Assembly: GCF_027924565.1 (NCBI RefSeq)
Contig: NZ_AP027041.1
Span: forward strand, 3,720,001-3,784,000
Reading direction: 5' to 3'
Origin: Lysobacter auxotrophicus
GTDB lineage: Bacteria; Pseudomonadota; Gammaproteobacteria; Xanthomonadales; Xanthomonadaceae
DNA length: 64,000 nt
The stretch's first letter is position 1. Each line of letters opens with the position of its first letter. The position numbers and the translations under genes are program-made. Positions 15,886 to 22,540 of this stretch are shown here, piece after piece. The notes beneath the pieces are model-generated. The model had not been told where the DNA came from. It worked only from the letters and a program-made list of their open reading frames with translations, and ran no database searches.

Positions 15886-15945
15886 CGCTAACACCTGAGC
15901 TAAGCCGCGCCGCGAAGCGGCGTCGGCTTGAACGAATTGTTAGGC
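15886..15945 (-). repeat. attC site 13 (60 bp)
   Basis: CGCTAAC to GTTAGGC; the inner box reads GAGCTAA instead of GAGTTAA. Confidence 0.9.
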
Positions 15946-16338
15946 GGCGGCTCCGATACCATGACCGCCGACTGGAACAGTCTCATGGTGCTCGTCGAAT
16001 GCTGCAATCAAGGGCCTGCCACGGGCAATGGCATCTTGGACAGACGACAGCGATAGTGACGCCTTATGGCTCTCTTTGCTGTCCCAAACCTCTGTGATCC
16101 AGATTGCGTCAGGATCTTTGGGGTCTTGTGCGACAACATAGCTCAGGCAGCCCGGCATGCTTGAAACACCTTCAACGAGAATGGCGATCAATGCGTCACG
16201 TTGCCCCGGTGTGGCCCGCATCTTGCCGATTAGCCCATACATGCTTTTTTCTCCAGTGGTTGAAGCCATTGATGGAGCAGTGAGCGCTATGCAGCCAGCG
16301 ACGGCTGTACCGACAAATGTTCGTCTGCTGATATGCAT
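15940..16338 (-). CDS. cassette: Tat-exported ABM-domain monooxygenase
   Basis: A 132-aa protein. The N-terminus MHISRRTFVGTAVAGCIALTA is a twin-arginine-type signal. The rest is an antibiotic biosynthesis monooxygenase (ABM) ferredoxin-like domain: MYGLIGKMRATPGQRDALIAILVEG, then CLSYVVAQDPKDPDAIWITEVWDSKESHKASL. ABM proteins include quinol and quinone-modifying enzymes; the substrate is unknown. Stops on the attC core TAA. Confidence 0.8.
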   Translation of the reverse strand: MHISRRTFVGTAVAGCIALTAPSMASTTGEKSMYGLIGKMRATPGQRDALIAILVEGVSSMPGCLSYVVAQDPKDPDAIWITEVWDSKESHKASLSLSSVQDAIARGRPLIAAFDEHHETVPVGGHGIGAAA

Positions 16339-16345
16339 GGAAGCC

Positions 16346-16405
16346 GCCTAACACCTGAGTTAAGCCGCGCCGCGAAGCGGCGTCGGCTTGGACGAATTGT
16401 TAGCG
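16346..16405 (-). repeat. attC site 14 (60 bp)
   Basis: GCCTAAC to GTTAGCG, standard stem. Confidence 0.9.
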
Positions 16406-16424
16406 CCCATTCCGGACGCAATGC

Positions 16425-16778
16425 CTATTCTGGGCCAGCATTTGGCGGAGGCAAAGTAGATCGCCGGTACTCGATGGTGAATTGCCCGGTACTCATCCTG
16501 CACACCGTTCCTTCCCATGTCTCGCCACCGCGCCAAGCCCAAAAATCCATTTCGTGGATGTCGGTTTCACTAGGGCACGTTCTCCCTCCGGCGATGTTCT
16601 TCACTTCGACGAACCCCTGCAGCTCTAATGCGTGCGCTGCGGTCTTGCCGGGGTATGCCCTGGCTCTTTCTGGTGCTGCTCGCATGCCTGGTGAAGTGTC
16701 ACCTGATGTGCAGCCAACCAACGCGACGGTGAAACATATGACCGCCGCGGCTAGTGCTTGACTGGGAAGTATCGACAT
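16425..16778 (-). CDS. cassette: small lipoprotein
   Basis: A 117-aa protein with a lipoprotein signal (ALAAAVICFTVALVGC; lipid Cys near residue 21). The mature part has two more cysteines (RTCPSE, GTVCRMS) and a beta-rich pattern ending YRRSTLPPPNAGPE. Start ATG 16778; the frame is open upstream but without signal-peptide character. No family recognised. Confidence 0.7.
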   Translation of the reverse strand: MSILPSQALAAAVICFTVALVGCTSGDTSPGMRAAPERARAYPGKTAAHALELQGFVEVKNIAGGRTCPSETDIHEMDFWAWRGGETWEGTVCRMSTGQFTIEYRRSTLPPPNAGPE

Positions 16779-16838
16779 TTCACTGGGCAGCAGAGGCGGT
16801 GGAGCCGGCATCCAAGGTGCACGGATGTTGGCTATGGG

Positions 16839-16898
16839 CGCTAACACTTTAGTTAAGCCGCGCCACGAAGTGGCGTCGGCTTGAATGAATGGTTAGGC
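16839..16898 (-). repeat. attC site 15 (60 bp)
   Basis: CGCTAAC to GTTAGGC. The apical stem is GCCAC-GAA-GTGGC instead of GCCGC-GAA-GCGGC: a compensated G-C to A-T pair. Confidence 0.9.
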
Positions 16899-16920
16899 GG
16901 CACCCACATTTTCGTCCGCA

Positions 16921-17148
16921 CTACTTCTTTACCGTTACCTTGTACACGCGGCCGAGCTTGTCGTAGGTGGTCCACTCGCCGACTTGTCGCCCTTGCTCGA
17001 AGTGACCGGAGCGCATGAGCGTCCCATCGACACGGAACCACTCCCAATACCCGGTCGGGACACCTTCCAGGGTTTGTCCCTTTGCCCAGACACTTCCGTC
17101 CTTGTGCAGTTGGACATGCTTCTTGGCCTTCGCACCAGTAGCCGTCAT
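16921..17148 (-). CDS. cassette: MORN/YwqK-like small protein
   Basis: A 75-aa protein beginning MTATGAKAKKHVQLHKDGSV. It has two repeats of the antitoxin-YwqK/MORN kind (GVPTGYWEWFRVDGTLMRSGHFEQGRQVGEWTTYDKLGRVYKV). Such short repeat proteins are beta-hairpin stacks, and some act as immunity factors. Start ATG 17148 is preferred over an upstream in-frame start that lacks family similarity. Confidence 0.7.
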   Translation of the reverse strand: MTATGAKAKKHVQLHKDGSVWAKGQTLEGVPTGYWEWFRVDGTLMRSGHFEQGRQVGEWTTYDKLGRVYKVTVKK

Positions 17149-17181
17149 ACCATCTCCAGACGCAATGAAGGTTCGTGTGCC

Positions 17182-17241
17182 GCCTAACACCTGAGTTAAG
17201 CCGCGCCGCGAAGCGGCGTCGGCTTGGACGAATTGTTAGGC
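17182..17241 (-). repeat. attC site 16 (60 bp)
   Basis: GCCTAAC to GTTAGGC, standard stem; read through by its gene. Confidence 0.9.
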
Positions 17242-17696
17242 AGCTGGCCGAATAGTTCGACAGCCGCTGCCCTACAGCCTGGGATCATGGAAGGCAGAGC
17301 CTCGCGAAGCAATTGAACGGCCGCTTCCGGATCGCTGCAGTCATCTAGCAGGTGATCGAGGTGATAACCGAACCTCACCAATGGGTCGTCCAGGTCCTCG
17401 CCGATGGCGTTCCAAGCTGCCCACTTAGCGAAGGCCAGCGCCTCTTGCTCGGAGGATAGATCAAGGCCCACGGCTTTAACGGAGAACTTCTGCGAGAAGG
17501 ACACCGCTAGAGGCCGGGCGTGAAAATATGGATCTGGGCGAGCGACGCATTGTGCCGGGCCGTGAAGCGACAGCTCTATTAGTTCGTAGGAAGGCTGACT
17601 GGAGGCGCTTATCTGTGCGTCCGCCCACGCGACAGCTGCGTCCGACGAAAGCACGCCGAGTTCCCAAAGAGCTAGCACGTGATCGACGGACTGCAT
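17196..17696 (-). CDS. cassette: 166-aa protein with attC-encoded tail
   Basis: Starts MQSVDHVLALWELGVLSSDA. It is helical, with an acidic cluster (GEDLDDPLVRFGYHLDHLLDDCSDPEAAVQLLREAL) reminiscent of small DUF-type island proteins; I cannot name the family. The frame runs through attC 16, so the product ends PNNSSKPTPLRGAA. Start ATG 17696 lies just after attC 17. Confidence 0.65.
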   Translation of the reverse strand: MQSVDHVLALWELGVLSSDAAVAWADAQISASSQPSYELIELSLHGPAQCVARPDPYFHARPLAVSFSQKFSVKAVGLDLSSEQEALAFAKWAAWNAIGEDLDDPLVRFGYHLDHLLDDCSDPEAAVQLLREALPSMIPGCRAAAVELFGQLPNNSSKPTPLRGAA

Positions 17697-17702
17697 GCAG
17701 CT

Positions 17703-17820
17703 GCCTAACACCAGAGCTAAGCCGCGCCGCTGCGCGGGCTTTCCGGAGCCGATGATGCCAGAGCAGCCGGCCGGTTCAACGAAGGGACGAAGCGGCGTCG
17801 GCTTGAGCGACTTGTTAGCT
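17703..17820 (-). repeat. attC site 17 (118 bp, variable-loop form)
   Basis: GCCTAAC to GTTAGCT with a long apical insert, like site 10 but with a different loop sequence. It shares the GGCTTGAGCGACTTGTTAGCT right arm. Confidence 0.75.
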
Positions 17821-18110
17821 GCAACGGCAGCGGGCGCGAACCGCGGCAAGCGACGAATTGCTCTTGAGCCCGCTGCGCCGGACGGAGCCGGGAACGATCA
17901 GAGCGACCCGACGAAAGCCCAAACTGGCCGAAGGCAGGCAGCCTCACCAGGGCGAGTCCGAGCGCCGGCACTGACAAATGGGCGGTATGGAATACCGCTT
18001 ACGGCGAAAGCCACAACGGCGCGGGCCGAGAAGAATCGGAGGGCGAACAGTGGCAGAAGCCCAACGCGGGATAACGTGCGCCACCGTGAAACAACAGAAC
18101 CACTGACAGC
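17821..18110 (-). other. ORF-less cassette, twin copy B
   Basis: Related to 14683-14968: same opening (GCAACGGCAGCGGGCGCGAA), same internal GAGCGCCGGCACTGA and GGCGGTATGGAATACCGCT, same end (CAGCAG). No consistent open frame is shared by the two copies. Confidence 0.6.
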
Positions 18111-18170
18111 AGCTAACACCTGAGTTAAGCCGCGCCACGAAGTGGCGTCGGCTTGGACGAATTGTTAGGG
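18111..18170 (-). repeat. attC site 18 (60 bp)
   Basis: AGCTAAC to GTTAGGG, with the compensated GCCAC-GAA-GTGGC apical stem as in site 15. Confidence 0.9.
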
Positions 18171-18524
18171 CGCACCCGTGCAACGGCCGGCAAGCGAAAT
18201 GGGGCCATAGATCTGGCGCATTCCCGCAAGGCCGCCGGTTTGCTCCAGGTAGAACGAATTGGTGGAAGGCGACAGGTGTAGTGTGCGGTACAGCGCGTCG
18301 GCGATCGCTTCCGGCGGATGGGCGCCTAGCGAAACCACTTGCAATGGCAATCCGTCGGGGAGGCTTGGTGACACCTGCCAGGACTGCGGTACGCCGTTCT
18401 GCAGCATGTTCACTGCTTGGGTCCGAGCGCAGGAGGACCAGGACTGAGAATCTTCGCGCTCACGCGTGCCCGCGCAAGCAGAGACCACGACTAGTGCAGC
18501 AACGACCACGAACGATCGTTTCAT
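18165..18524 (-). CDS. cassette: 119-aa lipoprotein
   Basis: MKRSFVVVAALVVVSACAGT: a lipoprotein signal with lipid Cys17. The mature domain has CARTQAVNMLQNG and a C-terminal GRCTGAP; the two cysteines could form a disulfide. No family recognised. Stops on the attC core TAA. Confidence 0.75.
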   Translation of the reverse strand: MKRSFVVVAALVVVSACAGTREREDSQSWSSCARTQAVNMLQNGVPQSWQVSPSLPDGLPLQVVSLGAHPPEAIADALYRTLHLSPSTNSFYLEQTGGLAGMRQIYGPISLAGRCTGAP

Positions 18525-18556
18525 GCTTCCTCCAGTTGCCTAGTACCGGCTGTGCG

Positions 18557-18616
18557 CCCTAACACCTGAGTTAAGCCGCGCCGCGAAGCGGCGTCGGCTT
18601 GGACGAATTGTTAGCT
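18557..18616 (-). repeat. attC site 19 (60 bp)
   Basis: CCCTAAC to GTTAGCT, standard stem; the rightmost complete attC, read through by its gene. Confidence 0.9.
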
Positions 18617-18816
18617 GCCAGCTTACGACAGTACGGCTGCAGCCCTTTGAGGAGCTTGGAAGCCACGCCAACCGCTAGCAGGTACCGTGGCAACCGGCGC
18701 GCGCCGGCGAACGCGTACTCCAGTTCCTTGACGCTGTAGCACTCGTTCAGCAGGTCGAGCACGAGCAGATCCTGAGGTGTGAGCTTTACGACCAGCCCCA
18801 GCGTTCGATGTGGCAC
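18571..18816 (-). CDS. cassette: first cassette gene, attC-encoded tail
   Basis: An 81-aa frame from GTG 18816: VPHRTLGLVVKLTPQDLLVL then NECYSVKELEYAFAGARRLPRYL. It reads through attC 19 and ends AANNSSKPTPLRGAA. No family recognised. As the cassette nearest the array's 5' end (core GTTAGGT at 18862), it would be the most recently inserted one if an integrase once acted here. Confidence 0.5.
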   Translation of the reverse strand: MPHRTLGLVVKLTPQDLLVLDLLNECYSVKELEYAFAGARRLPRYLLAVGVASKLLKGLQPYCRKLAANNSSKPTPLRGAA

Positions 18817-18861
18817 CGGACAATGCGCTGTGGATCAAACCGGAGAGCCGTGCTCGTATTT

Positions 18862-18868
18862 GTTAGGT
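18862..18868 (-). other. core site at array 5' end (GTTAGGT)
   Basis: A lone GTTRRRY-type heptamer marks the 5' boundary of the first cassette, but no attC arms lie to its right. It could be the crossover point of a lost attI or of a truncated attC. Confidence 0.4.
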
Positions 18869-18923
18869 AGTGAGCGGATCACCTACCCGAAGGGAGCCGT
18901 TGAGAACGCGGTACAGGCGGTGA

Positions 18924-18953
18924 GATGTCCGCTATCGGCCAGAAGCGGACATT
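18924..18953. repeat. 28-bp imperfect palindrome, copy 4
   Basis: GATGTCCGCTATCGGCCAGA then AGCGGACATTT; full-length, near the stop of the next membrane-protein gene. Confidence 0.65.
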
Positions 18954-19397
18954 TCATCGTGGCTGATCGAACGCTCCCGTCATTGCTCGCCGAAGCCTCC
19001 GGTAGACGAGCCATCCCCCCGACCCGGAAGCGGCAAGCGTCAGGAGACCAACCAGCGACCAGGCCCAAAGGTGGTGGAACAGCACGTAACCCGGCGCATG
19101 CATGAAGACGCTGGTTGCAAGCAGCGTCCATGGACCGAGAATGCCTAGACCGATCGCGCAGCGGAGCCAAAGCGCCGGCCGAGGCTGCAAGAACACTCCC
19201 CAGACCAGCGCCGCCTCGGCGAGCATGATCGCGCACACGAACGCGACATGCCCCGGGCGATACACCCAGGTGGTCCGATCTGCGGCCTCGTAAAAGAAGT
19301 AATGGCGCGGATCGAGACTGAGGCGCACGGCGTATGCGATCGCGATGACCACGATTACGCCGGCAACCAAGCTAATCAAGCTGGCACCACGCAGCAT
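18954..19397 (-). CDS. four-helix membrane protein, unknown
   Basis: A 147-aa protein starting MLRGASLISLVAGVIVVIAI, with four hydrophobic helices (about 5-25, 48-68, 75-97, 105-130) and a basic C-terminus (YRRLRRAMTGAFDQPR). No family recognised. It is flanked by copies of the 28-bp palindrome at 18924 and 19413. Confidence 0.65.
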   Translation of the reverse strand: MLRGASLISLVAGVIVVIAIAYAVRLSLDPRHYFFYEAADRTTWVYRPGHVAFVCAIMLAEAALVWGVFLQPRPALWLRCAIGLGILGPWTLLATSVFMHAPGYVLFHHLWAWSLVGLLTLAASGSGGWLVYRRLRRAMTGAFDQPR

Positions 19398-19412
19398 CCC
19401 TGCCCCCCCCTG

Positions 19413-19441
19413 AATGTCCGCTATGGGTCGAAACCGGAAAT
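19413..19441. repeat. 28-bp imperfect palindrome, copy 5
   Basis: GAATGTCCGCTATGGGTCGA then AACCGGAAA; right arm diverged. Confidence 0.55.
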
Positions 19442-19471
19442 TAGCACCGGTCCGGCCGCCTCGCCCGCCTC

Positions 19472-19499
19472 AACGTCCGCTTACGGCAAGAAGCGGACT
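19472..19499. repeat. 28-bp imperfect palindrome, copy 6
   Basis: AACGTCCGCTTACGGCAAGA then AGCGGACT, 30 bp from copy 5. Confidence 0.6.
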
Positions 19500-19508
19500 C
19501 TCGCGAAC

Positions 19509-19910
19509 TCAAATGCTTTCGTCCAAGTCAGCCTCTGGCCGATGCCCGCGCGTCCGGAACACCTCGAGTGCAGCGGACGCGGCGTCGCGCAGCTCACCCC
19601 ACTCGGCGGATTCAAGCAAGACGCCCAATGGCGGCAACGGATCCTTGGTTGCAGTCATGGCAGCCGCGAAAGACGCGTTGAAACTGTCGACTGCCTCCAC
19701 TTCCTCGTGCGAGAACACCGGCGGCTTCAGGTACTGCCGCCAGTCGGGCCGGACCCAGTCTTCCCATTGGTTAGCTACTTCACTCGGAACATGGAGATCT
19801 GGAACGGCCGCTTGGTATGCAATCTGGTCCTCTGCCGACGCGGCCAAGTCGAGGTACTCAATGATCCGATTGCGGATTCGCCAGAGGACGATTTCAGAGG
19901 TCATTGGCAT
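19509..19910 (-). CDS. 133-aa hypothetical protein
   Basis: Starts MPMTSEIVLWRIRNRIIEYL. It is helical, soluble and acidic, with no known motif; the aromatic segment VANQWEDWVRPDWRQYLKPPVFSHEEV is distinctive. Flanked by palindrome copies 6 and 7. Function unknown. Confidence 0.6.
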   Translation of the reverse strand: MPMTSEIVLWRIRNRIIEYLDLAASAEDQIAYQAAVPDLHVPSEVANQWEDWVRPDWRQYLKPPVFSHEEVEAVDSFNASFAAAMTATKDPLPPLGVLLESAEWGELRDAASAALEVFRTRGHRPEADLDESI

Positions 19911-19928
19911 CGCTCGGGGCGGAAGTCG

Positions 19929-19958
19929 AATGTCCGCTTTGGGTCGAAAGCGGACAGT
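19929..19958. repeat. 28-bp imperfect palindrome, copy 7 (best copy)
   Basis: AATGTCCGCTTTGGGTCGAA then AGCGGACAGT. The arms TGTCCGCTTT and AAAGCGGACA pair around GGGTCG. Two subtypes are visible in the window: loop GGGTCG (copies at 2804, 19413, 19929, 21307) and loop CGGCCA/ACGGCCA (9358, 18924, 20951). Confidence 0.7.
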
Positions 19959-20128
19959 ACCATCGTCCCTCCGAGCGCATGTGGGCCACCTTCAGGTCGG
20001 CGTGGGATTTGCGACACGGCCGGGGGGCCGGTAGGGTTGTGGCGGGGCCGCGCTTCGAGCGCCCGCGCTTCGTCGCGACGCCCCGGGGACGAACGACACC
20101 ATTCATCGTGCACAGGGAGATGGCAGTG

Positions 20129-20890
20129 ATGGTCCATGGAAACGTATTTGTTCTGGCGATGCTGCTCGCGGCGGGTGCGGCGGGTGCACACAGCGGCCAA
20201 GGGCAGGACCTTCGGCTCAGCGACAAGAATTTCATGCAGCTCGACGCGGTCGTCATCACGTCCAAGGACAAACCGAACGAGCTGCAGCGCGTGTTCGGCC
20301 TGAAGTCCTATCTGAGGGGAGACGGCGAAGACGCGGTCGATCATTTCATGACCGCCGCACGGTATGCGGACAAGTATTCGCAGCACTACCTGAGCCTGAT
20401 GTACTGGCACGGGGCCGGCGTTGCCGAAGATCGCGCACAGGCGTACGTCTGGGCCGACCTGGCGGCCGAGCGAGGCAATAGGAAGTTGCTGCTCATCCGC
20501 GAGAAGATGTGGTCGCAGTTGACCCCCAGCGAACAGGCGCACGCACTCGCGCTTGGAGGCGACTTCTACGCCCGTTACGGCGACGAGGTTGCGAAGCCCC
20601 GTGCGGAAGGCCTGATGCGTGCGTTCGCCCGCGACATGACCGGCAGCCGCCTCGGGTATCGAAGCCAGCCGTTGGATATCGTTTCGCAACCAGTCAATGG
20701 CGCCTTCGCAACGAAAGTAGGCGCCAACGTCGCTGCCTACCACGTTGCCGATGTGGTCACGCCCGAACAGCTCTACGACCGAACCGGCGGCGTCAACTTC
20801 GACGCTTACTGGAAGGAGCAGGATGCACTGCTCGATGGCATCGGTTCGACTGCCGTGGGCCCGGTTTCGCCGATGAAGAAGTCGAAGTAG
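20129..20890 (+). CDS. exported Sel1-like repeat protein
   Basis: A 253-aa protein with a signal peptide (VFVLAMLLAAGAAGAHS). The middle holds at least one Sel1/TPR-like unit (AVDHFMTAARYADKYSQHYLSLMYWHGAGVAEDRAQAYVWADLAAERGN), a protein-interaction scaffold. The C-terminus is unlike known domains. ATG 20129 is chosen for GGGAG at 20115-20119; an in-frame ATG lies at 20120. Related single-unit Sel1 proteins are widespread in Xanthomonadaceae. Confidence 0.75.
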   Translation: MVHGNVFVLAMLLAAGAAGAHSGQGQDLRLSDKNFMQLDAVVITSKDKPNELQRVFGLKSYLRGDGEDAVDHFMTAARYADKYSQHYLSLMYWHGAGVAEDRAQAYVWADLAAERGNRKLLLIREKMWSQLTPSEQAHALALGGDFYARYGDEVAKPRAEGLMRAFARDMTGSRLGYRSQPLDIVSQPVNGAFATKVGANVAAYHVADVVTPEQLYDRTGGVNFDAYWKEQDALLDGIGSTAVGPVSPMKKSK

Positions 20891-20950
20891 TCGCCTGTCG
20901 ATGGCATCCGGAGCCCGGGGGCTCCGGATGCCGCATGCCGGCGCCCGTTG

Positions 20951-20979
20951 ATGGCCGCTAACGGCCAGAAGCGGGCATC
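20951..20979. repeat. 28-bp imperfect palindrome, copy 8
   Basis: ATGGCCGCTAACGGCCAGAA then GCGGGCATC; both arms carry matching changes (GGCCGC with GCGGGC, partly paired). Confidence 0.6.
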
Positions 20980-20983
20980 ACGC

Positions 20984-21292
20984 CTACCGGCCCAAGATGG
21001 CTAGCTTCGCAAACCCTTCCATGAAGAGCGGCGCTACGAGAAAGCTGCCGAGCGTGAGGACGGTGCAGTCTGTGTGGAAACGGGCCCGATCGTCCTGCCG
21101 GGCGGGCAAGGCCAATATCACGAGCTGACATAGGCAGAATCCAGCGCCCCACAACAGGACGGCCAGGAGTGCCGCAATGGCTGCTGGCCCCGTCGCGAGC
21201 ATCGCGAGCACAGCAAGTACCGCCAACATGGTCGCGGTGTAAGGCAGATACCCACTCCTGAACTTCTGGGCGACCGTCATCCTTGTATCCAT
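20984..21292 (-). CDS. small membrane protein, unknown
   Basis: A 102-aa protein starting MDTRMTVAQKFRSGYLPYTA. It has three hydrophobic helices (TATMLAVLAVLAMLATG; AIAALLAVLLWGAGFCLCQLVILAL; LTLGSFLVAPLFMEGF). The frame is open further upstream through palindrome copy 9, but that part encodes only repeat-derived sequence. Flanked by palindrome copies 8 and 9. Function unknown. Confidence 0.6.
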   Translation of the reverse strand: MDTRMTVAQKFRSGYLPYTATMLAVLAVLAMLATGPAAIAALLAVLLWGAGFCLCQLVILALPARQDDRARFHTDCTVLTLGSFLVAPLFMEGFAKLAILGR

Positions 21293-21306
21293 TGGCAGCA
21301 TCCGCG

Positions 21307-21336
21307 GCGTCCGCTTCGGGTCGAAAGCGGACATTA
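21307..21336. repeat. 28-bp imperfect palindrome, copy 9
   Basis: GCGTCCGCTTCGGGTCGAAA then GCGGACATTA. Confidence 0.65.
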
Positions 21337-21363
21337 GCAGCCCGGCTGCCGGGCGTCCCGGCC

Positions 21364-21392
21364 GAACGTCCGCTATCGTCCAGAAGCCGAAA
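21364..21392. repeat. 28-bp imperfect palindrome, copy 10
   Basis: GAACGTCCGCTATCGTCCAG then AAGCCGAAA; the last copy in the window, right arm diverged. Confidence 0.5.
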
Positions 21393-21418
21393 TCGAGAGA
21401 TGTATACGGAAACCGCCC

Positions 21419-21730
21419 ATGGAATCAGATCGCTTGCCGGACGATCTTCAGTACACGCGGTTGCTGGGCATCCATGAAAAAGCAGCGCCCGAGACGAGCC
21501 TGGATCCAAAGGCAATTGAACTTGTTCTGGCCAAGGTGAGTCGTGAGCACCTCGTCCTTGGCAAGGGCGCGTTAATGCTGCGCCTCGATCTCGGTCCAGC
21601 TAGACGCCACGACATCGCTGAGCACGACATTTGCCGAGACCACAGACCGATGGCGTCTTCGCATGCTCGACTACCTCGCAGTACAAATCCGCTCGCAACG
21701 GCGCATACGACTGGATCAACCCGGGCTTAG
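21419..21730 (+). CDS. doubtful 103-aa ORF
   Basis: Starts MESDRLPDDLQYTRLLGIHE. The first ~60 residues are protein-like (helical; AIELVLAKVSREHLVLGKGALMLRLDLG), while the rest is low in structure and rich in Arg/Ser/Thr. It may be a gene whose end is frameshifted. No family recognised. Confidence 0.3.
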   Translation: MESDRLPDDLQYTRLLGIHEKAAPETSLDPKAIELVLAKVSREHLVLGKGALMLRLDLGPARRHDIAEHDICRDHRPMASSHARLPRSTNPLATAHTTGSTRA

Positions 21731-21774
21731 TTGGCTCAGAACGGGCATCCGCTTTTCAGGTCGGTCGAGCGCCG

Positions 21775-22044
21775 CTACGTAGGCGCGTGGCGCGACTTGC
21801 GCCGCGTCACGATGCACTGGCCGACGATGGCGGTCACCAGGATCGCGATGTTGGTGGCGACGAACACCGTGTTGCCCACCATCAGGCTGTAGGCGACGAA
21901 CCCCACCGACGCTAGGCACTGGCCCAAGAAGAGCCAGCGCGAGACGCCCTGTGCGTTCTCGTCGCGCGCCATGGTGACGATCTGCCGGATCAGGGTAGCC
22001 AGCAGCACGATCGACGCGAGCCAGCCGATCACATCCGGGTTCAT
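21775..22044 (-). CDS. SemiSWEET-like three-helix membrane protein
   Basis: An 89-aa protein with three transmembrane helices: GWLASIVLLATLIRQIV, WLFLGQCLASVGFVAYSLMV and FVATNIAILVTAIVGQCIV. The pattern (first helix followed by Gln and a basic loop with GVS, then a second helix, then an Asn-containing third helix) fits the SemiSWEET/PQ-loop half-transporters, which work as dimers. Sugar transport is not proven for this member. Confidence 0.65.
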   Translation of the reverse strand: MNPDVIGWLASIVLLATLIRQIVTMARDENAQGVSRWLFLGQCLASVGFVAYSLMVGNTVFVATNIAILVTAIVGQCIVTRRKSRHAPT

Positions 22045-22084
22045 GCGGCGTGCCCGCGAACCAGGTCGCAGCGGGACGGGCCGA

Positions 22085-22540
22085 TCAGCCCAGCGCCTCG
22101 AAACCGTGCTTGAGGCGGCTCATCTCGTCATGCCCCTGCTTCACCGAGGCGTAGGCCTTGTCGATGGCGTCGCGCGCGGCCGGGGACAGCTCGACGTCCT
22201 TCAGCGCGTCCTCGTACTTGTGCTTGATGTGGTCTTCGCCGCGCTCGACTTCCTTCACCACGGCCTCGTCGCCCTTGCTCAGCGCGTTGCGCAGGTCGAC
22301 GAACACGCGGTGCGCCGCCGCGAGGATGGTGCCGTCGTCCTCGGCCTTTCCGCCATGCGCGACCACGTACGACTGCAGCGCCGCAACGGACGCCTGGCGC
22401 TCGCTCGCGCGGCGCTCGAACAGCGTGCGCAGCGTCGGGTTCTGCGCGTCGCCGGCCGCCTCGCGGTAACCGTGCACGCTGTCGATGGTGGTTTCGATGA
22501 GGCTGTTGATGACGCGAAGTTCGTGATCGGCAATGGCCAT
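22085..22540 (-). CDS. PA2169-type four-helix-bundle (DUF2383) protein
   Basis: A 151-aa helical protein: LRVINSLIETTIDSVHGYREAA, then LFERRASERQASVAALQSYV and EAVVKEVERGEDHIKHKYEDAL. This is the ferritin-like DUF2383/PA2169 family, stress-associated in proteobacteria. The Glu/His positions expected for a di-iron site are partly present (E26-type, E100, H104), but metal binding is not proven. Start ATG 22540 follows an AG-rich site on the minus strand. Confidence 0.8.
   Translation of the reverse strand: MAIADHELRVINSLIETTIDSVHGYREAAGDAQNPTLRTLFERRASERQASVAALQSYVVAHGGKAEDDGTILAAAHRVFVDLRNALSKGDEAVVKEVERGEDHIKHKYEDALKDVELSPAARDAIDKAYASVKQGHDEMSRLKHGFEALG

Noticed and set aside
10810..18616. 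Regular repeats suggesting a CRISPR array
   Set aside because: Repeats are ~60 bp or longer, spacing varies from ~240 to ~460 bp and contains genes, and the repeat ends match integron core sites.
20094..20128. Upstream starts for the Sel1-like protein (frame open from 19904)
   Set aside because: The upstream part is encoded by a palindromic repeat and non-homologous sequence; the ribosome site and signal peptide point to ATG 20129.
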